This document shows, piece by piece, positions 1 to 9,907 of a stretch of 19,915 bases of DNA. A program made the position numbers and the translations under genes. Origin of the DNA: Gryganskiella cystojenkinii. Its lineage: Eukaryota > Mortierellomycota > Mortierellomycetes > Mortierellales > Mortierellaceae. The stretch's first letter is position 1. The number at the start of each line of letters is the position of its first letter. The stretch lies in the NCBI GenBank assembly GCA_015852425.1, contig JAAAIG010000724.1:1-19915 (forward strand), in the 5' to 3' direction. The notes under the pieces are model-generated. The model was not told the DNA's origin. It did no database searches and was given only the letters and a program-made list of their open reading frames with translations.

Positions 1-266
1 CAAGGAAAGGAACAGGGTGGAGGATTGAGTCTCAGACAAACCAGGCACGCGTCCAAATTGAGTCCGTCCCTCGAGCATCTCTCTAAGCCCAGCTGTGTAT
101 CCGTGATCGTAATAACGTTCCCCCTGTCCACTCTTGGTGCGCCCTTTCCCTCTTGCCTTTCCTTTTCACCTTGATTCACGTTTCTCATCTACTCTTTCTT
201 CCCTCCATCCTTCCTTCCTTCTTCATCCATCCACCAACCCCCCTTTAACTCCATCCTTCCTTCCAA
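1..266 (+). promoter_or_regulatory. Upstream region and leader of the kinesin gene
   Basis: An ACGCGT motif lies at 47-52, about 215 bp before the kinesin ATG at 267. From about 118 the sequence is strongly pyrimidine-rich (CTTCCTTCC repeats), typical of a fungal 5' leader. The frame that is open here begins at TTG, not ATG, and is out of phase with the kinesin, so I do not call an upstream ORF. No TATA box is evident. Confidence 0.4.
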
Positions 267-3200
267 ATGTTCAAGTCCGTGGCGGACAAACTGGGATTCC
301 CACATTCCGGTTCAAACTCCTCTCTCTCATCCCATCCATCCTCCGGTACATCTTCGCCCAATTTCTCCACCTCTGGAAGCAATCATCACCGAACCTCCAT
401 CTTTTCTTCTGCTCCTCATGTCCGCTCCCCAAGTCGACAACAACAAATACCAACTCCCCACAGCCGAGCACCCACCACTACAAACGGAAGGTCGACTCCT
501 GGACCTCCTGGTCGACCTAGCAAGGTCACCGCGTACAACCCTTCCGCCACAACTAAACCAGTGCTTCCACCGCTGACATTCCTTCAAACCTCTCGAGACG
601 ACAATCACAATCTTTACAACTCGGTTGCGGCCAGTGCGAGTGTCAGTACAACAGATGACTCATCGCAACAACCCTCCAGAGCTGCCGAAAAACAGAATGT
701 TACAGTCTCGGTACGAGTGCGTCCCTTCAGCGTACCTGAGCTGAGAGTCGCTGGTGGACCTGCAGAAGTCTGGGCTGTTCACGAAGCATCGAGAATCAGC
801 TATGCAGACGAGTATACAATGGCTGCCCGAAGGGCCGCTGTGGATTACAGCTATGGTAAGTGCACCTTATGTGTGTTTTTGTGCTGGGTCGCTCATCAAG
901 GGAAGAATCGAAAAGAGCCCCCAACTGGTTGGGGTTTTGGTACATATTTGTTGCGGGGAATTAAATTTTCGCTAAATGCAATAACCGTGGGAGGACAGAG
1001 AAGAGACATACGGCTTGTTCACTTTGTTGTTGTCGTTGTCGTTGTCGTTGCAACGTTTCTTGGCAATGGTGTCCTTACAAGCGCACATGTATTTTCTTAT
1101 TTTTATTTACCTCCTATTTCTTCCATTTTACCGCAGATCACGCATTAACCGGGAGTGACAACGAAATCATCTACAACTCCAGTGTCAAGAACTTGGTGCA
1201 GTCGGCCATGGAAGGATTCAACGGTAGGCACCATGACGCAACTGCATAGCAACTAGGGTGTGAAAGAAGGAGATCTTGACAAATGGATTTTTATTTCCTC
1301 CTTCTGATAGGCACTGTCTTTGCGTACGGTCAAACGTCTTCTGGAAAGACATATGTAAGGGGAAATGACATTAGTGCAATGACAGAGATGTGTTTTCGAT
1401 TTAACGATTTCTAATTATTTTTTTTTTATACATTATTGTTCTGTGAATAGACCATGGTACACATAATTTATCATGTTCATGGATTAAAGGAGTTGTGTGG
1501 TATCATCTCGGAGAATTGAGAAGTAACGGGCGCAGAGGAGACCGTAACTGGATCATGACCTCTGACTCTCATCATATTTTATTTTTTTTCCTTAGAGCGG
1601 AACAGAGCGACAACCAGGAATCACACCTCGCGCAGTCGAAGATGTCTTCAAATATATCCGTGAGAACTCTGAACGAGAGTTCCTATTGCGTGTCTCTTAC
1701 TTAGAGATCTATAACGAGAGCATCCGCGACTTGCTGTCGCCAGAAGCAATTGATCTTCGGATTCATGAGGACAGAAAGGTAAGGCAATTGAATCGTGCAA
1801 TGGTGATAGGGCTGGAGAGCTCAGTCGTCACTAATACATCTTTTTTTTCGGCTGGCAAAAACTTAGCGTGGCGTGTATGTCAGTCCGCTCAAGGAGGAGA
1901 TTGTCACTACTCCTAGCCAAGTCATGAGGATCATTCAACGAGGAGATCGTGCGTTTCTTTTCACCTCGGATGTTTGCCTTTGCGAAGATAGGTTGATTGA
2001 GAACAGCGTCAACTAAGCACGCCATCGATTATTTAACATCTCTTCTAGAACAACGACATACCAGTTCAACGGATTACAACACCCACAGCAGCAGATCGCA
2101 CTCTATCTTTCAAATCGTATGTAAAGTCCGAGAATCAACTGTTGAGAGGCTCCCTTTTGCCTCAAAACATGCGGACATGATTTTGACTTGTTGCTTCAAC
2201 ACTTTAGGTCATTGAAAGTCGAGAACGAACACCGGCAGCCCCACTTAGTCCGACTGGGCGCAAGTTCAGCCTTGGATTGGGCAAGTCTCCAAGTGCAGTT
2301 CGCGTATCTCAGCTCAACTTGATCGACTTGGCAGGATCCGAGAAGGCGTCCTCCGATGCAGATCGACGAAAGGAGGGTGCCTTCATCAACAAGTCCCTTC
2401 TTACCCTCGGAACCGTCATCTCAAAGTTGACGGAAGAGAAGGGGTTAGTGTCATTTGCGAACGTCTTTGAGAATCCCTTGTGATACCATTAGACTCCATT
2501 CTAACATTCTGTTCGGTCAATTTGGCAATAGAGCACATATCCCATACCGCGACTCGAAACTAACTAGAATCTTGCAGTCATCACTAAGTGGGAATGCCAG
2601 AGTCTCGGTCATTTGTACAATCAGTCCTTCGTTCTTGAACGTGGAAGAGTCCCACAACACACTAAAATTCGCCGCCAGAGTCAAGAAGGTCGTGACAAAG
2701 GCTCATACGAACCAAGTCATGGATGACAAGGCCCTGCTCGAGAAGTACAGGCGTGAGATCTCTGAGCTCAAAGCTCAGCTTCTGTTGACGGCCGCCGCAG
2801 GTGGAGAATCCTCGAACATGGAACGATTCGGCGATATCAACAAGGGGAAACATGCTGAGCTCTCGGATCTGTTGGAGAAGGAACGGATCAAACATGAGGA
2901 AGAGATGGTCGAGATGAACATGGTTCGGAACGCACTGAAGGAGCGTATCGATCATCTAACCAAACTCATCCTGACCTCTCAATCCATCAATGCCAAGGCT
3001 GGATCGGGACCCAACAATCAATCTTCACCCCTGGGTCGGTACACGGTCGAGACTACGGCCGATGGTACGGTTCTGGAATTCCCCAAGGAGATCGAATCTC
3101 GATTGGCCCGGAAGGATACGATCGTTCGACAGTTACAGAGTGAACTCGAGGCTCAGCAGGGCAAAGTCGCCATGATGAAAAATGCACTCAAGCGCACCGC

Positions 3201-4125
3201 GATGGGCGAAGTCGTCGATATCGAAAAGACGCTGGCAAAACTCGAGATGGAACCTCGCGAAAAGTTTTTGATTGAAAAGCGGGCTTCTATCATGAACCTG
3301 AATGGACTAGTAATATCGAATGGCGGAGGAGCAGGAGCAAGTGTCGCCGATGGGCCAACTTCAAGGAAGCGATTCAGCAAAGATCTGTCCACCTCCCCGG
3401 TTGCTTTGTCCAGCTTGCCGTCCTATTCGATGCAGAGCAAGACTGTGGATTTGGACTTAAGGGACGATGATGCCAGTATCTTGCTCCCTGAGGGTGAACG
3501 TCTTGCTATCGATGACGAGGAAGAGGATCACGATCTCATGGACACACCCTGGAACAGGTCCGAGCTTATCTCTCTCCGCCAAGCCAAACGCGAATTGGAG
3601 ATTGTGGTCATTGAACAAGAAAAGAAGCTCGAGGATATGATTGCATTTGAGGACTCTGAAGAATTCAGGAACTTGGTCTTAGAACTTGAGGAGCAACGCG
3701 AGCGGATTCTATCCATGGAAGAAGAACGCGAGACCCTAAAGTCGACAATCGCCGATCAAAGAAATACGATCCGACGATTGGAACTGGATCAAGCCGAGGG
3801 CAAGTCAAGCCTGGGTGATCATCCTATACACGTGAATGCTGCTGCACTGGGAGGCATGGCAGGAGCCAAGGCCATCCAAGGCACCTCTGTCCCTACATCG
3901 CCGTCCATCACGGCCTTGTCCACTTCTCCTTCAACGGCATCTTCCTCAACGTTCGGAACTGTCATGGCTGCAGCGGCGGGCAAGATTCAGGAACTAGAAG
4001 TGTTGCTCCAGCGAGAGCGTCGTCTGCGAATGGAGGAACAGACCCAGAGTATGACAAGGATAGCGTCCCTGGAAGCTGACTTGACAATTCTGCGAGCCGA
4101 GCGCTCTGTTCAAGAGTGCATTTAG
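267..4125 (+). CDS. Kinesin-7 (CENP-E/Kip2-like) motor protein, nine exons
   Basis: A microtubule motor of 962 residues. I assembled the exons from reading frame and kinesin motifs: 267-855, 1137-1223, 1311-1354, 1451-1456, 1596-1778, 1867-1948, 2049-2116, 2208-2443 and 2532-4125; all junctions are GT/AG and keep frame. Residues 1-143 are a Ser/Pro-rich extension with several SP/TP sites. The motor runs from about 144 to 486: [11 protein letters not shown] at 144, P-loop GQTSSGKT at 232-239, switch I NTHSSRSH at 341-348, switch II DLAGSE at 393-398, then [13 protein letters not shown]. The neck [17 protein letters not shown] (about 499-515) is typical of CENP-E/kinesin-7. Charged heptad-like coiled-coil stretches follow at about 539-578, 618-653, 775-855 and 916-959, separated by Ser/Ala-rich linkers. 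A Pro-rich insert of about 25 residues sits just before switch II. No C-terminal CaaX box is present. The likely role is plus-end transport or chromosome/nuclear movement; the choice between CENP-E-like and Kip2-like is inference. Confidence 0.93.
856..1136 (+). other. Kinesin intron 1 with GTTGTC-type microsatellite
   Basis: At 281 nt this is the longest intron in the kinesin gene; the others are 87-139 nt. The donor is gtaagt-like (gtaagtgc) and the acceptor ccgcag. It contains a short imperfect repeat of GTTGTC/GTC units around 1022-1050. The open frame continues through the intron for about 95 codons, but the kinesin motor sequence ([20 protein letters not shown]) is restored only when the intron is removed. 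Confidence 0.8.
1451..1456 (+). other. 6-nt micro-exon of the kinesin gene
   Basis: The six bases ACCATG encode Thr-Met and are flanked by an AG acceptor (gaatag) and a GT donor (gtacac). They join the exon ending GQTSSGKTY to the exon starting [11 protein letters not shown], giving KTYTMSGT, the usual kinesin sequence after the P-loop. Skipping the exon would keep frame but delete the conserved TM pair. Reading through it hits a stop codon within about 75 nt. Confidence 0.8.
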
Positions 4126-4132
4126 AGCACGC

Positions 4133-4138
4133 AATAAA
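4133..4138 (+). terminator. Poly(A) signal AATAAA of the kinesin gene
   Basis: A canonical AATAAA hexamer starts only 8 nt after the kinesin stop codon, and T/G-rich sequence follows within about 100 nt. The assignment rests on position and sequence alone. The short spacing would make a short 3' UTR. Confidence 0.5.
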
Positions 4139-4280
4139 AACATAGAGTATATACCTTTCAACCTCCTGCAATTTACTATATACCTTTGTACAAAAAAGAA
4201 ACTAGAGACGTAAATGTAGAGTTGTTTCATGTTGAGGTGCAATGGGACTTGTGCTTTGATTGTTTTTTGATTGTTTTTGG

Positions 4281-4286
4281 TTTATT
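4281..4286 (-). terminator. Poly(A) signal AATAAA of the PEPCK gene
   Basis: TTTATT on the + strand reads AATAAA on the - strand, about 120 nt past the PEPCK stop codon. With the kinesin signal it marks the 280-bp convergent intergenic region at 4126-4405, where I see no other gene. Confidence 0.5.
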
Positions 4287-4405
4287 GAATCTATAGGTAT
4301 TTACACTGTTTTGGGATATATTTTTTGGAGGGCATGCTGGAGAGTGGAGAGAACAATGCTGGTGTTTTTGTGAGGGGGGAGGGGTTCAATGCAGGCAAGA
4401 GTCAT

Positions 4406-6148
4406 TTACAGCTTGGGGCCGACAGCAATGACATCCTCGGTAGCCTGATCTTGGTACTTGGCAAAGTTCTCGTTAAAGAGACCAGCGAGCTTGGCAACGG
4501 TGGCGTTGAACTCCTCGGAGGATCCCTGCCAGGCAGTTGCGGGGTTCAAGACCTCGGCGGGGACGTTGCTGACAGCCTTGGGGATCTCGAGACCGAAAAT
4601 AGGGTAGGTCTCGTACTCGGCCGTGGCGAGCTCGCCGTTGTGGATGGCATCGATGATGGCACGCGAGTACTTGAGCGCAATACGCTTGCCCTTTCCGTAG
4701 GCACCGCCGTTCCAGCCAGTGTTGATCAACCAGACGTTGGCCTTGTGCTCATGAATCTTGTCAGCGAGCATGGTAGCGTACTGGGTAGGGTGGAGGACCA
4801 AGAAAGGCTGACCGAAGCAAGCAGAGAAAGTAGCCTCGGGCTCGGTGACACCCTCCTCAGTTCCGGCAATCTTGGCGGTGTAACCAGAGATGAAGTGGTA
4901 CATGGCCTGGGCCGAGGTCAACTTGGAGACGGGGGGGAGGACACCAAAAGCATCGCAGGTCAACATGATGATGTTCTTGGGGTGAGCACCGATGCAGGGC
5001 AAGAGAGCATTGGGAATGTACTCAATGGGGTAAGCGCAGCGGGTGTTCTCGGTGAGGGACTTGTCGGTGTAGTCGACAATGCGGGTATCCTCGTCAAAGA
5101 CAACGTTCTCGAGAACGGAACCGAAGCGGATAGCACCGAAAATCTCGGGCTCCTTCTCGGCAGAGAGATCGATGGTCTTGGCATAGCAGCCTCCCTCGAT
5201 GTTGAAGACACCGGTATCGGTCCAGACGTGCTCATCATCACCGATCAAGGCACGGGCGGGGTCAGCAGAGAGAGTGGTCTTGCCAGTTCCGGACAAACCA
5301 AAGAACAAAGAAGTATCACCGGCAGGACCTTGGTTAGCAGAAGAGTGAAGGGAAAGGACACCGGCCTTAGGCATGAGGTAGTGCATAATGGTGAAGACAC
5401 CCTTCTTCATCTCTCCGGCGTACTCGGTACCGAGGATAACCATCTGACGAAGCTTGAAGTTGATAGAGACGGAGGTGTTGGAGGTCATTCCGGTAGTGTA
5501 ACGGTTAGCAGGGAAGGCACCAGCGTTCAAGATGGTGAAGTCGGGCTCGCCATAGTTCTTAAGCTCCTCCTCGGTAGGGCGGATCAACATGTTGTGCATG
5601 AAGAGAGAGTGGTAGGCACGGGCGCAGACAACGCGGATCTTAAGGCTATTTTGAAAGAGAAAATCGACTGCGTTAGAAAGGTTGTCTTGCAGTAGGATTG
5701 TGCCGGATCGGCTCAAAAAAAAAAGAATAGACACTTACCGGTACTTGGGGTCCCAGCCAGCGAATCCGTCAAAAACGTAGAGACGCTCGCGGGTGTTGAG
5801 GTAATCCACAGCGCGCTCGTGGTTGATCAAGAAGGCGTGCTCGGACAACTTGGTGTTGACAGGTCCCCACCAGATATCCTCGGTGGTGGTCTCCTCATCG
5901 ACAATACGCTTGTCCTTGGGGGAGCGACCAGTCTTCTTTCCGGAAGAAGTGACGAGGGCACCGGCAGAGGAGATGGAGGTACCAGGCTCGTAGCGGAGGG
6001 CATCCTCATAGAGCTTGGCGACTGAGGTGTTGCGGAGCAAGTTCACGCGGGTATAATCGATACCGTCCTTGCCGACGGAGGCATCCAACTCGGCATCGTG
6101 CTTGTAGATCGAGCCCGTGGGCGACTTTGTTGAGTAAGAGGGAGCCAT
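4406..6148 (-). CDS. Phosphoenolpyruvate carboxykinase (ATP), two exons
   Basis: Converts oxaloacetate and ATP to phosphoenolpyruvate, CO2 and ADP, the first committed step of gluconeogenesis in the cytosol. Exons are 6148-5739 and 5645-4406; the 93-nt intron (GTAAGT...ATAG) sits in the Arg codon of [15 protein letters not shown]. The product is 549 residues, the length usual for fungal ATP-type enzymes. Visible signatures are [13 protein letters not shown] near the N-terminus, [18 protein letters not shown] with the expected metal-ligand Lys (about 218) and His (about 225), the ATP P-loop GLSGTGKTT at about 253-261, [20 protein letters not shown] just after it, and [13 protein letters not shown]. 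The start is the ATG at 6148, giving MAPSYSTK; the open frame extends upstream into the pyrimidine-rich leader but that part is not PEPCK-like. A TATA-like box lies about 155 bp upstream. Fungal PEPCK is usually glucose-repressed and induced on gluconeogenic carbon sources; this is family knowledge, not seen here. Confidence 0.97.
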
Positions 6149-6303
6149 TGCTGCTTGTATGTGTATTATTAAGGAAGGAAGAGTGGAGAGTGTATTCTGT
6201 TTGCAGAGCAAAGATGAGTGGGGAGAGGGGGGTGGGGTATGCAAAAATGCAAAAGAGAGAATGAAGTGTGAAGAACAGGACAAAAGAGTGCAGAGAGGCC
6301 GAG

Positions 6304-6311
6304 TATTTATA
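6304..6311 (-). promoter_or_regulatory. TATA-like box of the PEPCK gene
   Basis: TATTTATA on the + strand reads TATAAATA on the - strand, 156-163 bp upstream of the PEPCK ATG. Downstream in the transcript sense the leader is C/T-rich, as is common in strongly expressed fungal genes. A well-placed TATA element fits a highly inducible gene. Function is inferred from sequence and position only. Confidence 0.55.
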
Positions 6312-9300
6312 CCAGGGACGTAAGGGAAGGGATCGGAAGCACGATTGAATAACATGCCTATTGAAAGAGACTTTAAAAATTCATGACCATAACCAACTTT
6401 ACCTCAACAGTTGCCCGTGGACAGCTTGGACGAAAATAAAATAACATCCACCACACCACCTCGAAAACGTTAAATTCCCTGTTTTCCTTCATGTGCTTGC
6501 TGCGAAACGAGAAGAAGAGGGCTTTAAACAAATGTAAAAAAAAAGAGGGTTTGGGTTGCCTCGGAGTCAGTCGTCTCTTTGATTGAATAGAAAAAATTGT
6601 TTATTTAATGGCCTCTGTGCTCTTCTTCGCTTCACGAATCACTCCATCCAGCCCACATATTCCGTATTTGTCTTTCTAAAATATTTTTTTCAGTTCCGCC
6701 TCACGGTCTCTCTCTCAACTTCACCAGTTGACCTACCCGAAAGAAAATGACCATTGGAGGGTCTTGACGGCCAAGAGATGAGTGAATGTAAGAGGAGTCT
6801 GAGGAAATGCTTGCCCTCACTTGCACCACGCGATTGCGCCAATTTCCTTTCAAAAAGAAAAAAAAAATTAGACGCCAATGAGTTTTTATTTTCTCTAGAC
6901 ACTGAGGGACTTTTTGCAGAGGGAGCGTGAGGGGATATATCCTGCAAAAGACGACCAAAGGGAAACCTGCAACGATACCTTTCACTCCTCGATGAGGATC
7001 TAAGAGCGACATCATCCTCATCCACCCGATACAGCAATGGTCTGTCTATTTTTTTATTTTTTTTTTTGTTCACTCCTCGAACAGACCGCTTAAGAGAATA
7101 AAGATTTTGTTTGAACCAGCCTCACCCTTTTCATCGATCACATCGAAATCGATCCCCTTCAAGTTTTCGCTCGGAATGTGGTTGAGCGGTGCTGTTGACG
7201 GTAAAGGTCACTTTATTACTGTTGTTGCTGCCGTTTGTAAATATGTTGTTTTTGTCGATGGCGATGCATGGACCAACGAATGACGAATCATTTTATTCAA
7301 AGTCAAACAATCCCAACAACGTGTTCTGAGACTTTCGTAAACCGCTTCCCAACAAACTGAACATATCGTGTGTGGTCGTCCGTACATGGTCCAACATGAA
7401 TGTCAAGAAGAACCAGTGGGGGAAAAAAGTTTTTGACACTGTCGGGGGCTCAATGGCAAAATGGCATGCATCATTTATTCATCATTGGGCTACTCGGCGT
7501 GTAGTAACAAAGAGTAGAACATGACTCCCCTATTTCCCTTTCTCCGTTCTAGAACAGAATCATTGACGTAAGTACTCAAGAAGATTGGGTGGAGTGTGAT
7601 CATTACCTTTGCCTCGACTCTCGCTCTTTCCAGCTCACAAGACCGAGACAAGTGGAGCAAGAGGCGGCGAGAGAGTGAGGACAAAAGGGGTGGACGATCA
7701 TCTTTCTATTTCGGAAAAAGAAAGGAAGAAGCGGGTTCAATGATTTTTTCTCGGAGTAACTATGAAATAAAAGCGGGGGGAGGGGGGGGGGTACCTTGCC
7801 GCGTGCAGTGAGACCATCGTGAGAATAACTATGATGGCAACCAGGCGGTTCCATTGCCCGTGGCACATCCTTCCTTTTTTTATAACTATTGAACGTTCCG
7901 TTGTCCTCAAAAGGTTCATTACTGTTCAAGTTTATTGATCTCTCCAAGGTTGCTGCTGGTTCTTTTTACATTAATGTTCTTAGCAGGTTAAAAGCTCTTC
8001 TCTCGTCTTCATTGGTGCCGCTTTTTTTTCTTCTCTCCCGTTCTCCCCACTTGACTTGCCATGTTCAGTGTGCGGTTCAATGTTATTTGTTTGCTCAATT
8101 GACTGGCCGCTTGCTCTTTTGTTATTTTTCTTCTCCCCCACAAAAAAACCTTTTTTCGTCTTTCCAAAGAAGGAAACGCGAAGAATATTTTTATAAAATG
8201 TGTTTTTTGGGAAACTCTTTACTTTCTTAAAATACTATGACTGAACCAGTATTCTACTTGCAAAATGCGAACACGTAGACATGGAGAAGGCAACGTAAGG
8301 CATTGTTATGCAACTGAGGCGTTGATGCTGACTGGTCATTGAAAGGAAAAGGAAAGCTAGTTCCCAGGAACGATAAGTGATCAATACCCTTCTTCCATAC
8401 ATGAGAAATGAAAAAAAAATTAAAAAAAATTCAGGCACAAAAATAAAAACTGTCTGTCTGTGCGCTGAGTTTCTTCGTTTTTTTCATCCCACGGACACAA
8501 TTCTTAGTGTGAGACATTCCCAGCCTCTTTCGCCCAAGTCTTGTTCTACTCTTTCTTTTCTCTCTCTCTTTCTCCCTATTCTCCTTCGCCTCTTATGTTT
8601 TCTGACACTGTGAACACTGGCTACTCAAACCAAAGGTGGCCCACTACTATATTTTTTTTCAAGTGTAGAAACCCACTCGACTCGGGGAAGAGGAATGGGC
8701 CAGGCCCTAAAGGAAGGACTCGAAGAGCGTTCAAATCGATCTAAAATTAAGTGAGTTGAACCGCATAAGGGAATATTTCGGACACGGAAACGCCCGAAGT
8801 GCTCCGAGTCATATGTGATTATTTGTCATGGTAATAACTTTAATTTGGAGGGGAAGAGAAAGGCCGAACCTTGAGCTGAGCCATTCATAGTCCAAACTCG
8901 GGCGAGTCATCTTTTTTTTTCGTGTTCCCCTCTTTTGTTGACTTTTGATGACCCGAACAGACAGACATAAAAAAAAATTAAAAAGAAAATACTTCGAGAT
9001 GGTCCATGCATTTCATTAGACTAGTGAGGACTTTTAAATTTCTCAAGAACCTGAGGGACAACAAATTCGGCCTTCATTTCCACACTTGGTCGAACTCTTG
9101 CGCCTTGCGAAGGCGCTCTTTTCTGTTTTGGCGAAAACATTACCATTGGTGACCACTACCCAGGGCCAAGAGCATGCGACATATTTAAAAAAAAAAATTG
9201 AGAAAAGTTCAGTCTCGCCTATTTTCTTTCGAGCTTTGTCCAACGACAACCCGATGCAAGGCAAAAAAAAAATTCAAGGCCAGATGGCTCGAGCGACTGT

Positions 9301-9813
9301 TGCCAATCCTTTCATGTTGTCACACCATACAAAAAGCAAGAAAAAATAACTCGCCTCCAATATTATTTTTTTTTACTGTTGACATGTCCGTCTTGACTCT
9401 GGCCAACAAATAGTTATAGGCTACGGACTTCACATTAAGTTCCCTTTCCCCACCAAAAGCAACTAACACAAGCCAGCATCGACCTGCGCCTGCTGGTCCG
9501 TGTGTTCTGTGCCTCCAAACTCTTATAAGTCAACAAAGGGACGGCGGAAGTGGAAGAAAACGGCTGGGGGGAGGAACATGCGCGCTCAGATCATTTGTTG
9601 CTATTTTTTATTTCTTTCCTTCCTTCCCCGAGATGCTTGCATGGTCCGGTTCTCGCCTTTGGGAGACAATACTTTTTTTTTGTAAATGGACTAGGGGGAC
9701 AGTCAGTCGTGGAGTAAAAACCTTTTTGTTCTTGTTTTCTTGAAATGGAGGATATTGGCTTCTCACAATGTCAAACTGAAGCGGGCGATCTTTTTTGCAA
9801 TGTTCTTGTTTGA
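6312..9813. other. 3.5-kb AT-rich intergenic region, no supported gene
   Basis: This stretch lies between the PEPCK promoter and the 3' end of the next - strand gene. It is rich in A and T homopolymers (for example near 6535, 6865, 7050, 8145, 8410, 8655, 8910, 9190, 9270, 9370 and 9675) and pyrimidine tracts. Open frames here are at most about 127 codons, are low in complexity (runs of K, F, S), overlap one another on both strands and match no family I know. I found no convincing tRNA, rRNA, snRNA or CRISPR-like structure by eye. It may hold distal PEPCK control elements, an untranslated RNA, or a decayed element. Confidence 0.6.
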
Positions 9814-9819
9814 TTTATT
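9814..9819 (-). terminator. Poly(A) signal AATAAA of the tandem-module LRR gene
   Basis: TTTATT on the + strand reads AATAAA on the - strand, about 89 nt beyond the stop codon of the gene ending at 9908. Assigned from position and sequence only. Confidence 0.45.
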
Positions 9820-9907
9820 CCATTTTCTCCGTAAATCTCCTTGGGTAGACACACTTCGTCTCTTATGCCAGTAACAATAATAATTAAACAAAAAAAGCGG
9901 TCAACTC

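Noticed and set aside
134..520. A 128-codon open frame over the kinesin leader and first exon
   Set aside because: It starts at TTG, is out of phase with the kinesin, and its product reflects pyrimidine-rich leader sequence.
1997..2048. Extension of kinesin exon 7 upstream to 1997
   Set aside because: This would insert [14 protein letters not shown] into the conserved segment before switch I. Splicing to 2049 gives [21 protein letters not shown], which fits the family and keeps phase.
4325..5695. A 456-codon open frame on the + strand, opposite PEPCK
   Set aside because: It lies entirely antisense to a well-supported PEPCK exon. Its Gly/Leu/Val-rich product is what the complement of a codon-biased gene gives, with no recognisable motif.
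6690..7073. A 127-codon - strand open frame in the gene-free region
   Set aside because: Low-complexity Lys/Ser/Arg/Phe sequence driven by homopolymers, overlapped by another frame of similar length, with no family resemblance.
7889..8230. A 113-codon + strand open frame rich in Leu/Ser/Phe
   Set aside because: T-rich DNA makes hydrophobic-looking codons. No domain, no flanking splice-joined partner and no good start context were found.
8670..8745. Possible tRNA because of GTTCAAATC near 8731
   Set aside because: The T-arm stem has a mismatch, and no acceptor stem, D arm or anticodon arm could be folded from the 70 bases upstream.
8940..9055. Possible C/D-box snoRNA (TTGATGA at 8946, CTGA near 9049)
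   Set aside because: The boxes are short, no terminal stem brings them together, and no guide region could be recognised.
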